NCBI GenBank assembly: GCA_029931535.1
Contig: JAQPZY010001665.1
Span: 4,387,501-4,451,500, forward strand
Length of the DNA: 64,000 nt
Origin: Margaritifera margaritifera
Taxonomy: Eukaryota > Mollusca > Bivalvia > Unionida > Margaritiferidae
Reading direction: 5' to 3'
Part shown: positions 1 through 13,600 of the stretch, piece after piece
Layout of the letters: each line of letters starts with the position of its first letter
Position numbering within the stretch: position 1 is the stretch's first letter
The notes under the pieces: generated by a model
Told to the model about the DNA's origin: nothing
The model's input: only the letters and a program-made list of their open reading frames with translations
Database searches by the model: none
Translations under genes and position numbers: made by a program

Positions 1-1321
1 TCGCTCGCTTACCTGTAATTGTTTTACAGAACCCGAAACAGTTTCGCTACTGCTCCACATATTGAGAAGTGGTATTAAATTCAGGAGCGAACTTAATGTT
101 GGTATCTGGTTTTAAAACTACAAATGTAGTACATTTTAGATTGGTGTTCGATAATTGTCATTATAGTCTAACTAGCCAAGCAATTTCCTTTTTTAAATTC
201 TTATTTATTTTGTTTTTGCTGTTGTTTTCATATTCCTACATGAAATGTGAATAAAAATCCACCAAAATATTAGTGGCCCAGGGAATTTTAATTTTTTATT
301 TCAAAAACACCATCACGTGTTACTGGCCTAGTAATTGTTTTTTTTTTTTTTTTTTTTGGGGGGGGGGGAGGTTGTGAGGATTTTTTTTCTTCTTTTCTTT
401 TCATAATTATGATTTTTAGTGTTCTCGCATCTCTACAAGATGTGTAAAATTCACAAAATATAAATGGCACAGTTTTCCCAATATACATCTTATTTCTTGT
501 ATACCACGTGCACACTGAGTCGAAGTAACTGTAAAAACCAAAACGTATGTATCACAAGTAATTGAACTTTATGAGATCAGAGTGACTGTTGTGATGGTAT
601 ATATGATTGACTTTGCCTCTGTGGCAATTAAACCCGTCTCTCTGCCCGGGCTTGGGCATCGCCCTAACAATATCCAAGTGTGTATACTGATACTACGTAT
701 GACAGTAATTTTACATAAAGCCACGCAGGTACATGAGAATTAGGTTCCTTCTTCTTTTTGTTAATCTTTAAAATCTATTTTTCGATAATGCATGGATGAA
801 AACATCGCCAGCGTGTGGATTCGATTCGAAGATTTCAGGTTTCAGGGGTGAACATTGCGCTATGAGCACTAACACTTCACACATCCAAATTTGGTACTGG
901 ACACGTGTCCGCTGGTACTGCACATGGTATGTGCATTTCGTTCTAGTTTACAAGAGTGTCTTTGTTATGTTAAAGGTGCTGTAAATGGGCGTCGGAAATA
1001 AGTGAAACTAAAAAGCATGTATTGTATTTTTTAAATGTTCTACATCCCAACTTGAGGGTCACTGGGAATTCTTAGAAAGAAAACTAGCTATATTGCATCT
1101 GATTTTTGTTAAATGTTGAAACCGAGAATGATCATGAGGCCATCCCAGGATATCCCCAGAAGATATCACTACACGTACTCAGACCGAGAATGATTATGAG
1201 GTCAGTCCCGGTCTTCCCAGAAAGATATCACTCCACTTATTCAATGATAATCTGGCTGCATTGAGCCAAAATACGCAAAATACACAGCGGAGTTGCTGCA
1301 CAGCCCGCGAGTGGTACCAGG

Positions 1322-1324
<3 letters not shown>
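1..1324. other. intergenic, no gene recognised
   Basis: I see no supported gene. There is a T-run followed by a G-run near 340-368. The few short open frames lack motifs and plausible splice structure. Confidence 0.6.

Positions 1325-1381
<57 letters not shown>
1325..1381. repeat. (CT)n microsatellite
   Basis: About 28 uninterrupted CT units are followed by a short CA-rich stretch. The Arg/Glu-repeat frames read across it on the minus strand come from the repeat. Confidence 0.97.
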
Positions 1382-1384
<3 letters not shown>

Positions 1385-1600
1385 CACGCCACACACACAC
1401 ATGCACACAGAGTCCGTGAAACCTTGAAGTATTGATCGTTGGAATGATGGATTATCCATACAATGTCGTGAGTATCTAAAATTCTTTTCTTGGGGCTTTA
1501 TTTTTAAATACATAAAAAGACAAAGATTTAACTACGAGAGTAGTAGGTGAAGCAACATTTCATTTGAGACTGGTTTATTGATGTCACAACATGGAAGAAA

Positions 1601-3691
1601 TATTAAATGTATCTTACAATACTACCTTATTGTGAGAATTAAATGTATCTTAAAATATTACCTTATAGTGGGAATTAAATGTATCTTATAATACTACCTT
1701 ATAGTGGGAATTAAATGTATCTTATAATATTACCTTATAGTGGGAATTAAATGCATCTTATAATACTACCTTATAGTGGGAATTAAATGCATCTTATAAT
1801 ACTACCTTATAGTGGGAATTAAATGTATCTTATAATATTACCTTATAGTGGGAATTAAATGCATCTTATAATACTACCTTATAGTGGGAATTAAATGCAT
1901 CTTATAATATTACCTTATAGTGGGAATTAAATGTATCTTATAATACTACCTTATAGTGGGAATTAAATGTATCTTATAATACTACCTTATAGTGGGAATT
2001 AAATGTATCTTATAATACTACCTTATAGTGGGAATTAAATGTATCTTATAATATTACCTTATAGTGGGAATTAAATGTATCTTATAATATTACCTTATAG
2101 TGGGAATTAAATGTATCTTATAATACTACCTTATAGTGGGAATTAAATGTATCTTATAATACTACCTTATAGTGGGAATTAAATGTATCTTATAATACTA
2201 CCTTATAGTGGGAATTAAATGCATCTTATAATATTACCTTATAGTGGGAATTAAATGTATCTTATAATACTACCTTATAGTGGGAATTAAATGTATCTTA
2301 TAATACTACCTTATAGTGGGAATTAAATGTATCTTATAATACTACCTTATAGTGGGAATTAAATGTATCTTATAATATTACCTTATAGTGGGAATTAAAT
2401 GTATCTTATAATATTATCTTATAGTGGGAATTAAATGTATCTTATAATATTACCTTATAGTGGGAATTAAATGTATGTTATAATATTACCTTATAGTGGG
2501 AATTAAATGCATCTTATAATACTACCTTATAGTGGGAATTAAATGCATCTTATAATACTACCTTATAGTGGGAATTAAATGTATCTTATAATACTACCTT
2601 ATAGTGGAATTAAATGTATGTTATAATATTACCTTATAGTGGGAATTAAATGTATCTCATAATATTACCTTATAGTGGGAATTAAATGTATCTTATAATA
2701 CTACCTTATAGTGGGAATTAAATGTATGTTATAATATTACCTTATAGTGGGAATTAAATGCATCTTATAATATTACCTTATAGTGGGAATTAAATGCATC
2801 TCATAATATTATCTTATAGTGGAAATTAAATGTATCTCATAATATTATCTTATAGTGGGCATTAAATGTACCTTATAATACTACCTTATAGTGGGCATTA
2901 AGTGTATCTTATAATACTACCTTATAGTGGGAATTAAATGTATCTCATAATACTACCTTATAGTGGAAATTAAATGTATCTCATAATATTATCTTATAGT
3001 GGGCATTAAATGTATGTTATAATACTACCTTATAGTGGGAATTAAATGTATCTTATAATACTACCTTATAGTGGGAATTAAATGTATCTTATAATACTAC
3101 CTTATAGTGGGAATTAAATGCATCTTATAATATTACCTTATAGTGGGAATTAAATGTATCTCATAATATTATCCTATAGTGGGAATTAAATGTATCTCAT
3201 AATATTATCCTATAGTGGAAATTAAATGTATCTCATAATATTATCCTATAGTGGAAATTAAATGTATCTTATAATATTATCCAACAGTGGAAATTAAATG
3301 TATCTCATAATATTATCCTATAGTGGAAATCAAATGTATCTTATAATAGTATCTTATAGTGGGAATTAAATGTATCTCATCATATTATCCTATAGTGGAA
3401 ATTAAATGTATCTTATAATACTACCTTATAGTGGGAATTAAATGTATCTTATAATATTACCTTATAGTGGGAATTAAATGTATCTCATCATATTATCCTA
3501 TAGTGGAAATTAAATGTATCTTATAATATTATCTTATAGTGGGCATTAAATGTACCTTATAATACTACCTTATAGTGGGAATTAAATGTATCTTATAATA
3601 TTACCTTATAGTGGGAATTAAATGTATCTTATAATATTACCTTATAGTGGGAATTAAATGTATCTTATAATATTACCTTATAGTGGAAATT
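1601..3691. repeat. 36-bp minisatellite, about 58 units
   Basis: Units of the type GGGAATTAAATGTATCTTAT plus AATACTACCTTATAGT recur every 36 bp over about 2.1 kb. Variant positions are GTATCT/GCATCT, ACTACC/ATTACC/ATTATC and CTTAT/CTCAT. The first two thirds are fairly homogeneous. From about 2790 onward, units with CTCATAATATTATC and GTGGAAATT become common. Only one or two unit-length slips occur (for example near 2605). Confidence 0.97.
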
Positions 3692-4795
3692 GTTAGCGGT
3701 GGAGAAATTTTAGCAGAGTGAGATCGCAAAAATATATCTTGTCAGAATTTGCCAGCTTAAATACTATAACCTGTCCATATTGCTGAACTATAATAAGCAA
3801 AAATCAATATCTCCCCACCCCTTTTTCTAAAAAACAAAAACGAATTCGTCACATTGTACTCGCTATATATTATCGTAAAAGGAAGTGCATATATTCATAT
3901 ATTCTTTGTCCTTCTTATAATATTTCCTTGGAGGAGTTTTGAGCCACAATCTATCTACGAATTCGAGCCAAAGTAAAAGCATGGAGCAATGGAGTTTGGG
4001 ATTACCTTGAGAAAACTAAGACTTAGTGTATTGTGATAAGTTTTATTATCACCAATGTATTTCCTACTGGGGACACATGTACATTTTATCCTTCATACGC
4101 AACAGTGTTGAACCGTTATCAGGAAGCATCTAGAATTCTAGATCATTCAGTGTAATAGATAACTTTTTAGTTCTTAACAGATGCGATACAGTTAAGTGTA
4201 ATGCAATACAAGTGTTGGGTTCCTGAAAGTTTATATTTGTATTTATTCATTGACTGATTAATTGATTGATTCATTCAGTCATTCATTTACAGTGTGCTCA
4301 CAATATAGACAAAGCCTTTCATTACACCAAATAGTGGAAGTTTTTTTTTTTTTTTTTTTTTTTCACATTTACTTGTCCTCTATCAGGGGACAACAGAAAT
4401 GTCACTGAAAATTCTTAAACTGTCACTAAAAAGTGGACTATATTCCACAATCTAAAAGCTCTAAAAAAAAATAGCTGTGAGCGAAATCCACTTTTAAGAG
4501 GACGGGCTCAACGCAAGCTCTTATTCTCCCAAACACTTAACTTATATACCATCGAAAATAATCTACATGCAATTCATTACAAAACAATGTCATTGCAATA
4601 AATATAAAGCCATCAAGACGTCAAAATTCTCGTATTTATTAACAAGAAAGGCTTACAAAATTCAGAAAGTGTAAAGAAATTCCTCACATTTAAAAAACGA
4701 ATAGAAAATTCCAGAAAACTGACCAATCCGCAAATCCGCTCAGTTGGTCAATACTCACCAATCTGTGATAAAATATACAGGTGTGGTCACTCTGC
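3692..4795. other. intergenic, no gene recognised
   Basis: AT-rich sequence with a poly-T run near 4340-4362. I found no coding frame, RNA gene or element ends that I can support. Confidence 0.55.
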
Positions 4796-5290
4796 TCTAT
4801 CCGTTTTATTTATTACTGTAACGTGTTGGCGTGGTAAGACTATCAGTCTGTTTTATTTATTACTGTAACGTGTTGGCGATTTACTGTAAAGTGTTGGCGT
4901 AGTAAGAATATCAGTTCTTTTTATTTATTACTGTAACGTGTTGGCGTGGTAAGACTATCAGTCCGTTTTATTTATTACTGTAACGTGTTGGCGTGTTACT
5001 GTAACGTGTTGGCGTGGTAAGACTATCAGTCCGTTTTATTTATTACTGTAACGTGTTGGCGTATTATTGTAACGTGTTGGCGTGGTAAGACTATCAGTCC
5101 GTTTTTTTAATTACTGTAACGTGTTGGCGTGGTAAGACTATCGGTCCTTTTTATTTATTATTGTAACGTGTTGGCGTGGTAAGACTATCAGTCCGTTTTT
5201 TTAATTACTGTAACGTGTTGGCGTGGTAAGACTATCAGTCCTTTTTATTTATTACTGTGACGTGTTGGCGTGGTAAGCCTATCAGTCTTC
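4796..5290. repeat. 47-bp tandem array with a partial internal repeat
   Basis: About nine units of TTTATTTATTACTGTAACGT followed by GTTGGCGTGGTAAGACTATCAG. The inner 22-bp TACTGTAACGTGTTGGCGTR block is extra in some units (near 4865-4890, 4980-5005 and 5050-5075). There are therefore about 12 copies of ACGTGTTGGCG but only nine of AAGACTATCAG. Confidence 0.93.
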
Positions 5291-8200
5291 ACGTTTGTCC
5301 CAGATTGCTCTGCAATTCAAGGGGTTGACTACCAATATATTTAGAAATACGCTCAGTCAGAAAAAAATATATGGCAATTGGAACCTCTCGTGCCTGGAGC
5401 GTCATACAAATTTATATATCACAATAATCTGGTAGCTCTTCTGCTCTAAGCAACAAGATGTTCATGCAAGTAATAATTACTGTAATTTTGAAAACGGACC
5501 GAATCGTCTTGATTGTCCGGAGTTACTACTCAACCGTTATCCAGAATTCGTGTAGCTCTTGTTCCATATGATGTTTACCAGGATCGCACCAATCTGGAGA
5601 TGATTTAATACGATTCCTGTCAGCTACTCCTCTTGGCAAATATCCGCACACCAAAGTCTAACTGGGTGGAGGTCGGGAGAGGAGGAGGAAATCCCGGTGC
5701 TACCACGAGCCTTTGTCTTATTCATGCAAGTATAACTCTGTAAGTGAAAACTGAAAAAAAAACACAGAACATCCCGGAGATACCACGATCCGGGCCATAT
5801 GTAGACAACGCAACTTTGTAAAGTAACCGGTGAACACAGTCACAGAACGACAATATTCATTCTTCACTAAAGTTAGACTTCTTCTGGCAACCATCAAATG
5901 CAGTATTCCCTTGGATTATTTTCTCTCATGAAGTTTCTTCCTCTACATCCAACTGCTATGAATAAAATGCCCACGTCACACGCGTGTACAATAAGCTGCC
6001 TAATAAGCGATGTTTTTGATTGTCTGATGCATGACCAGTGGTTCAAAATTACTGTAGAGAGTTCCTGTAAATTGATTGGCTAACAGTAAGGAACAGTTTC
6101 AATTTTTTTAATGAAATTCAGCTAAAAATATACTAGACCCATTCGTGCTGCCAAACTATAAAAGCGATATCTCTTTGACAATAACAGATACATTACCCAC
6201 GCCTCCAGCTTCATGCGTCCCGTATGAATTAATTATTTAACCAAAAAAATGTCAGGTAGCGACCTTAACTACAGACGACGGAATCTACTGCAATGCAGTA
6301 GTCGGGTTGTAACCTTCAAGATAACTTCCAAGTCGTAGCGGATTAAATCTTATTGCAACCTTACGCTATATTTTCACAAGCAGACTTCACAATTCAAACA
6401 GGATGCACTAACACACAGCGAACAGGCATCCCAACAGGTCAAAATCACAGGCAGCCCCTGCTTAATGCGACTAAGAAAACCTGGTAAAACCAAAACTATG
6501 AAGAATAAATGATGTAAAATGATTGCAGAAAATCCATGTAACTGGATTGATCTCACACTAATAGTCATATTGTTAGGTTGAAATGAAATGTATTAAACTC
6601 AATCTTTAACATCACTAATTTCAGTGCAAGTTATGAGACATTTGTTTAAAGGAAGGCTTTGTTTAATTATTTTGTTCGTATTTTTCCATGTTTTGGAAAT
6701 AATTAGGCAAACGATTTTGTGGATAGAAAGTGGATGTGGAGTAGAGGGGAAGGATGTCAATAAACTGTAGTTGCTTTGAGAGAAAAATCTGTGCTCAGCC
6801 TTCAGAGTGTGGGAACAAGAAGAGAGTTAAAGAGTGAAACGAGAAGTGTATTCCACAGCGAGTAAATATGTTCTATAAAACACACAAACAATATAGACAG
6901 TCTATTTCCACCATAATTCAAAGCAGTACGAGAGAGAGAGAGATGATACAAGGGGTTGAAAAATGTGTGTGGTGTGTGCGAGAGATGGGGGGGGGGAGTA
7001 CAAAGGGGTGGAAAATGCAGAAAAGTTCTATCTACTTCTTGGTCAAGGAAACACAGTATTTATTTATGTATTTATCTCAGTGCAAATCATTTTCCTGTTT
7101 TGACTAATGTTAGGTGCACGTTGATTAATTATGTTTATTTGTCTCTATAATCTATCTTCTTCAAAGGATTTATTCCCATAATTTCAGGGAAAAACTTCTA
7201 AACTTGAAGGTACATATGAGGAATGGTTAAAGATAGTGTAGTTATTACTATTTTTCATTTTATGTTAGTAATTTATTTCATCTCTTTCTGAATCTTGCGT
7301 TCTATTTCAGTTCAATGTTTACTGTGCATGATAATTAAAATAATAAGATAGATGTCCAAATAATGTGGGTGGGTGTTTTAATCCTAACTTGAGATGCACA
7401 TTAGTTATATAGGATTAAATATATAATTACATCGTAGCTCTGAATAAAAGCAATTTGAAGTATAGGTTTAAATCAATAACTCGTACATTAGTGTAGCTTG
7501 TATTATATATAATATTTTGAAATCAATATGTGACCAGGTAAGTATATGTCGATCTGATTGTAAACAAATTCTGAAAATGGAATATACCATAAAGAATTGG
7601 TTCAAGTTTTGTTTTGACAAGTACATTTTTTTAACGAAAACCCTAAAATGATGTATAGTGTTTGGTTCCAAAAACTTACCTATACGTCTTTTAAAATTGA
7701 CATGCTAAACAGTAGCAAATAATAAATGAATATTGCGCAATGCTTGCCACTTAAAATTTAATACGGCAGTTATGTAGGTATTATAACTGTTCACGTTATA
7801 AATATTTGTATTGTAAAGGTATGACGGTGTAGATAGGAAAATCAAAACTGATCAATATTTAAACCAGGATCATAAATTTTCAATCATTAACAATGCAGAA
7901 TATTAGGTGTCTGTCATTAACAATGCAGAATATTAAGTGTCTGTCCTCTATAGAGCAGAATGCGCGTATAGATTGTCATACGATTTTCTAGGTATCCTTT
8001 GAAACCATGAGTTAAAGACTCCAGTCAGAATAAACCCCCCCCCCCAACACACACACACACTGTTTCATTTCACTTGATTAAGTTTTGTTCCGCTTGATTG
8101 TGTTTGTTTGCTTCTGTTCATTGCAGATTTATTATTTATCATGTTTTGTTATCTTCGTTTTTTTACCGTTCCGCATCACTGAAACGATATCTTTCAAAAA

Positions 8201-10344
8201 CGTTATCTTCGGTATTGGCAAATCGTTAAGTAGTAGGTCATCTTAATGTAATGCTGCGCTGCCAGTGGTTCATGCATCATATCAAATACATTGTTTGACA
8301 AATGATTAATATCATACCGGTATTTACTCTATCCATCATTATTTGTATCGCCTATCAGATTCAGTTTATGATCTTTGAATTCTTTAACATGCTTTTACGT
8401 TGATTCGACAACAAATTCATATTTTTCTTTATTTTGTTCACATAGTAAACTTTGAATTGTCAATGATTACACAATCAGTATTTGCTGGTGAATATCAGAA
8501 TAGCCTCAGACAATAACTTGGCGATCAAATTAAAGAGTTTAAAATTTTAGTTATGTAAATACAAATAACATTATGTTTTGAAAAGGAATTGCAATTTTAC
8601 AAATATAAAGATAAACTAGAAAACGCAACAATTGCACTTCTATCAAAACAGTTTCACTCTATCAGATCAAATGAAACTGTAAAAGGAAGATCGTTAATTC
8701 CTTTCATGCGCAACAATTTAGATGATTCATTCCTTATCATTATTTCTTCCGTCCAATTTCCCTCCACCCTTTCTAACTTTCCTCTTTGTTTCCCTTCTTC
8801 TAAACTCACCCTCGCACTACTTTTATTGCAGGTTGTAATCTGGGCCAGAACAGTATCCAAAATTGTACAAGAACATTTATTATAAATTTATGCAAACCAT
8901 ATCCGAGAGTAAGTAATAACTGATGGTTGACTTTCATTACAGAAGATAAATATATTTTATAATATGAATTGTCAAATATGTGCAATGCTTTTCTCATATC
9001 CATTTTATGACTGAAAGTGATATTGAGATTTGTTTTATCGATATCGTAATCGACGAATCAGCGAATGACCGGTTACCTCGATAATGCTCACTGTAAGATT
9101 GGATAACCGGATAACTCGATATCGTAACCAAAGAATCAGCTAATGTATGATTAACTCGATAACACTCACACTACCCAAACCGCCAACGCATCTACTATGG
9201 CATAATACGTCCGCAGATCATGCTTTAAGCTATTCCCTTGCAATCCTCATTAGTATGAACAGCGTAGAGCCTGATGCGTGTTTTAATTTTTTTCAGGACT
9301 TTTACCCAGAGCTTATATTCTCGAAACCCCTTAATTTGTGTGCATATTACAACTCAAAGTGCATGTCTCTCCAAAAGGTTATTTCGTTACTGCCTTAGTC
9401 ATAACATTTTCTCTCCTTTTTACAACTCATAAAACTTTGGTATGAAAATAAATCAGTTCATTAGCGGCGATAAAAGTTAGTTGTAAACTTGCAAACAAGT
9501 TGAAGAGCTCTGTGAATACAGTACCAGAGGCATTTCATGTATACAGAATATTTCTTTACAGATTTCCCTGCCCTCAGTTTGATTCAGAATACTAGGAAAG
9601 AACGCGCGTTAAAAAGGCACCACTGTAGAAACAAACTTAAGTGGTTTACATGGTACTGTGTGAGCTTATTTCCAAACAGATGTCTCTAAATTGCTGCAGT
9701 TGAACAACAGACTATACTATTTTTAATTGAAGATAACAGGTTTGAAAAAGTTATATATCTGTGAGGGAATAATATACCAAAAATTACTTTTCATACAAAG
9801 TGCATCACAGCAATCAATAGGAATCAATGCCATTTAGATTTACCTCCCCTGATAAGACGTCGGCCCTGTTTTAAGATAACCTTGTAGAGGATACGTTTGC
9901 TGCAAGTAGTATATTCTGATATATTTTCCGATTGGACTACGAAAATACTATATTCCTAGCATAGTCTTTTGGGTACATATCTAGATATGAATTAAATATA
10001 CTATGTTTGAAGATATGGGGAATTTATATAAATTTACGAATTTTTTCATGAAATCAGTTTCTGCCTAACATTTCATACAAGAGGATGACACAAAACATGG
10101 GTAATAATGTTATATATAATGCTAAATTACATCAAGCAAATATTTTGCCTTCAGCTTAATGATTGTCTTTTCGAGCTGGCTATTTTGAAAGAAGAAAAAC
10201 TGAAATACGGGTGAATGGTTATTATTTTGTTATTATTTTTTTTTTTGTTTAATATTGGCATTTTGTATGCCAAATTATGCATTCAAAACATTCCACTGTG
10301 TGTGAAGATGAAAATGGTCTAAGTCTTGTTTTTCTTAAAACATA
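5291..10344. other. long non-coding stretch with minor duplications
   Basis: No gene is supported over 5 kb. Small structures include a 30-bp direct duplication (TCATTAACAATGCAGAATAT near 7885-7945), a C-run plus (AC)n near 8035-8060, and two diverged copies of a roughly 100-bp block with CTCGATAA motifs near 9035-9165. The open frames present lack motifs, and none matches a family I recognise. Confidence 0.5.
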
Positions 10345-10504
10345 ATCATGGGTATCCCTTGACAAGGACTAGTCATATCATGGGTATCCCTTGACAAGGA
10401 CTAGTCATATCATGGGTATCCCTTGACAAGGACTAGTCATATCATGGGTATCCCTTGACAAGGACTAGTCATATCATGGGTATCCCTTGACAAGGACTTG
10501 TCAG
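10345..10504. repeat. 32-bp tandem array, five near-perfect copies
   Basis: Units start at 10345, 10377, 10409, 10441 and 10473, reading ATCATGGGTATCCCTTGACA then AGGACTAGTCAT. Only the end of the last unit differs (ACTTGTCA). Near-identity suggests recent amplification. The unit contains the short palindromes CTTGACAAG and GACTAGTC. Confidence 0.95.
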
Positions 10505-11428
10505 TATTGTTCTTTGTGAAAATATCTCAATCAGTTACAACAAGAATCAACTTTTGATACTCTTCAATTAAAGACTGAGTGGAGTTCGTTTTAAACCATT
10601 TGTAAGCAACGGCAGCACTAAACAATTTCGTATGATTCAACATATGGTACATTTTTTATTTGTGCAGACATTCCGCACTTTATCACATGTCTCTCCATCT
10701 TTATTTACGGTGGTGTCGAGAATATATAATTGTATGCTGTATGCAGAAGGGGAAGATTGTCGTGCAGAAACACATTTGTGCTAGCCGGTATCGAGATTAA
10801 GTTTTGACCTACCATGTGTATCAGAGACTGTCCATTTTCCCCTTGCTCTGCTTTTACACGTTTTGGGACATTTTCAGATTGGGATTTTGTGGGAAATCGA
10901 ATAGTTCATGGTCCACTTTTCTTTTCATTAAAGTAACATCTGGAATGCATTTGTCACCGCCGTATATATGAAATATCTCCTATTTTGTTTAGTATAGTAT
11001 TTTTGCCTGGTTGAAAATCGTGAATTGTATGGATTTCACGTGTTACTCTAAAGGGGTTGATCACAAAAGTATCACAGCTCACCTGCCAGTCTATTTTACT
11101 GATTTGGTGTTTCCTTTCCATGCAGATTCTAAAAATGTATACATATTGATGGTTATGGAGTTTTCTTTTGAAAAGCGGATGACGTTGACCCCGATCGTAA
11201 TCTAAAACTGTTTAGTGCTAAACACTTATGACCCAACTGGTTGGAGGTAAAATCGCTTAAGACCGCAGACGAGCTTTAATAATCTACAGTACACTTTTAT
11301 ATGTTGTAAGGAAGTGATAATAAAACAGGAGAAATTTCCCTATAAAATTTCTATTAATAACATATTTGATATCTCTTCCATTCTTATTCATTGTAAAATT
11401 TATTTGTTTCAGTTGTTTCAGTGCAACA
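10505..11428 (+). other. upstream region of GPCR gene 1
   Basis: No protein gene is supported here. Two pyrimidine-tract plus CAG sites at about 11404-11421 (TTTGTTTCAG and TTGTTTCAG) lie just before the chosen ATG. They suggest a 5' UTR intron whose upstream exon I could not place. Confidence 0.4.
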
Positions 11429-12784
11429 ATGGTGGATCACGATAGTTATCTCAAAGGTGGGGCACTGGAGATAAATTCGTCAACCAGGGACGTTTATGAG
11501 AATCACAATACAAACGTTGTACATGGTCAAAAAACTTTACAAAAAATAAACGACGATGAAGTAATGCTTCTGTTACCAGTCATTGTGTTCTACGTCACTA
11601 TTATGGTGATTGGTATAATTGGAAATATATTTGTTCTCGTCATATATACTTACAGATTCAAACGGATGAGTGCAAGGTACTATATTTTGAGTTTAGCCAT
11701 GTTGGACTTGATTGTATGCTGTATAGGAATTCCTTATCATTTATTAGACTTGCTTCATCCATACACCTATTTCTATTCTGATGCTTGCAAAGCGTTGACA
11801 TCACTCATCACATTTTTCACGCATGGATCAACATTTGTTTTATTAGTCGTTGGAATAGATCGCTTTCTAAAAATCTGCAGACCGCTGAAGATGCAGGTGT
11901 CAGACTTTGGTCCGCGCAAAGCTTGCCTCATTGCTGTGGTGATGGGACTACTTTCATCGTGGCCGCAAGGTGTAATATACGGTCACAGTACTGCTGTTCC
12001 GTCAGGACAACCGAATATTACCGGAGTTGAATGCTTTGTGGAAGATTCTTACAAAGACACAAGATATCCATTAATTTATCTTGGATTCACAATTTTCTTA
12101 GCAATATCCACAATAATCACTTTAATAGTATTATATACATGTATTTACTATCAAATATTCCTTCATGACAAATACCAAGGTGATCTGCTGCGAACAAATT
12201 CCAGATTACATATGTGCACATGTGCGGAAACAAATAATCACACTAATGTAACAGTAGCCAGACCTTTGCCTGAAGAAGAAACTGAAGATGTTCCACTAAA
12301 CACATTTGAGACAGAGAATCAAAAAGAGAAAGATATTGGAAACGGGGATTTTGAAAGATCTAGAAGTAGTTCTAGGTCGCACTTTAAGGGCGCGCTATCA
12401 ACTAATAGTAGAAAAGAAGAGTCGCACATAAAATGTATGAAATCAGTGAATGATCTTCCATGGCCGGTAGCAGCTTCCAAAAAGAAACATAAAAAAACAA
12501 AGAAAATCACCCTAATGATGTGTTCGATTACTATCATTTTTATCATCAGTCATACTCCTAACATTGCTATGTCAGTAGCGGACAGATTGGTTGAAGGCTT
12601 ATGGGAAGAGACTGACGCAACAAAAATCGTGTTTTACGACTTTCTCCTTCGCTCCTACGTCATCAATAATGTGGTGAACCCTATTATATACGGATTCTGG
12701 GATAACAGGTTCCGGCTGGAATGTATTCGATTAATAAAGGGTGCCCTTTTTTGTCGTTTAAGAAATGTCGATAGGGGAGTTTAA
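11429..12784 (+). CDS. class A (rhodopsin-like) G-protein-coupled receptor, single coding exon
   Basis: A 451-residue seven-transmembrane receptor predicted for the plasma membrane; the ligand is unknown. TM1 is about residues 47-76 with the GN motif (GNIFVLVIY). TM2 is 84-108 with LAMLD. TM3 starts at Cys120, the likely disulphide partner of Cys202 in ECL2, and ends in DRF (144-146) instead of DRY. TM4 is 164-185, TM5 213-243, TM6 359-385, and TM7 400-422 with NPIIY (417-421). The third intracellular loop is about 115 residues and rich in Ser/Arg/Lys. N-glycosylation sequons lie at Asn16 and Asn196. TM6 has SHTPNI in place of the usual CWxP, so it is an atypical member. The frame stays open upstream to 11366, but two CAG acceptor-like sites lie in that stretch and the ATG at 11429 has a good context (ACAATGG), so I chose it. 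It is a probable paralogue of the minus-strand receptor at 23440-32205. The subfamily is not determined; a peptide or amine orphan receptor is possible. Confidence 0.92.
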   Translation: MVDHDSYLKGGALEINSSTRDVYENHNTNVVHGQKTLQKINDDEVMLLLPVIVFYVTIMVIGIIGNIFVLVIYTYRFKRMSARYYILSLAMLDLIVCCIGIPYHLLDLLHPYTYFYSDACKALTSLITFFTHGSTFVLLVVGIDRFLKICRPLKMQVSDFGPRKACLIAVVMGLLSSWPQGVIYGHSTAVPSGQPNITGVECFVEDSYKDTRYPLIYLGFTIFLAISTIITLIVLYTCIYYQIFLHDKYQGDLLRTNSRLHMCTCAETNNHTNVTVARPLPEEETEDVPLNTFETENQKEKDIGNGDFERSRSSSRSHFKGALSTNSRKEESHIKCMKSVNDLPWPVAASKKKHKKTKKITLMMCSITIIFIISHTPNIAMSVADRLVEGLWEETDATKIVFYDFLLRSYVINNVVNPIIYGFWDNRFRLECIRLIKGALFCRLRNVDRGV

Positions 12785-13600
12785 TAAATTATTCCCATAT
12801 GGATCTACTGTTTGATCCAGTTCGTCGATGAACGTCCCGAACTCCCTAGATACAATGATAAAGTTTTTCTGTGACAAATTACACAAGTTTTTGATGACTT
12901 TGATAATGTGTACTTGTGTATGACTATTAAGAGCTGCAGTATTTGAATAAGATCTCTTATGACTACGAATATCATGGCGACATGAAAAAATCGATTGTAA
13001 ATTTGGACCAATGTTTTGATAGTCTCTTTAAATGTATAGTCTGGTTTTCAGATCAATTAACCATATTTCATCTCAGTTTTTGTGGTGTAATTGTGGTATT
13101 AGTCATCTTATTCCTAATGAAAATCCCCTCTTGTATATAATGTAATGTCTACCATTGACTGCAAATTGCTTCATATCCATAACATAAATGTCTACGTTCA
13201 AAGCTAATTCAATGAACGGTCTACAAATAATATTAGTTAATACGTAGATTTTATACTTATGCTTCAAAATTGTATATAACTCTTACGGCTGGGCAAGACT
13301 TCTGCAAATTCCAGCAGCACAAAAATGTAATTCTTTCATATGTGCTTTTTTGTATCACATAAATACTGCTGGGTTTTGTTTTGGCTGCTTGAGGAGGAAA
13401 TCACAGAGTAAGAATTACTCCATAGGTTTATTAGCACAGTTATGTGTTGAGCTCACGTATTGTAGCTAGGTTTGCACCATCTTTAAACCCACGGCAAATA
13501 TATACATTTTAACAAAAGAGCGCAAAAATGCGATATCCCAGATTTAAAGTTCCATACATCTTTATTCTAACTTTTTGCTTTAATCGAGTTTTAAATAAAC
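12785..13600. other. 3' flank of GPCR gene 1
   Basis: This presumably holds the 3' UTR. The AATAAA at 12783-12788 overlaps the stop codon and is too early to be the working poly(A) signal; I could not choose among later AT-rich candidates. No other gene is seen. Confidence 0.4.

Noticed and set aside
1194..1513. Minus-strand frames with Arg-Glu repeats
   Set aside because: They are the (CT)n run read as codons; no motif outside the repeat.
1601..3691. CRISPR-like regular array
   Set aside because: Units are directly abutting with no unique spacers, and the genome is eukaryotic; it is a minisatellite. The same holds for the 32-, 37-, 40-, 42-, 47- and 52-bp arrays.
11785..12546. Other-frame ORFs across GPCR gene 1
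   Set aside because: Shadows of the receptor coding sequence.
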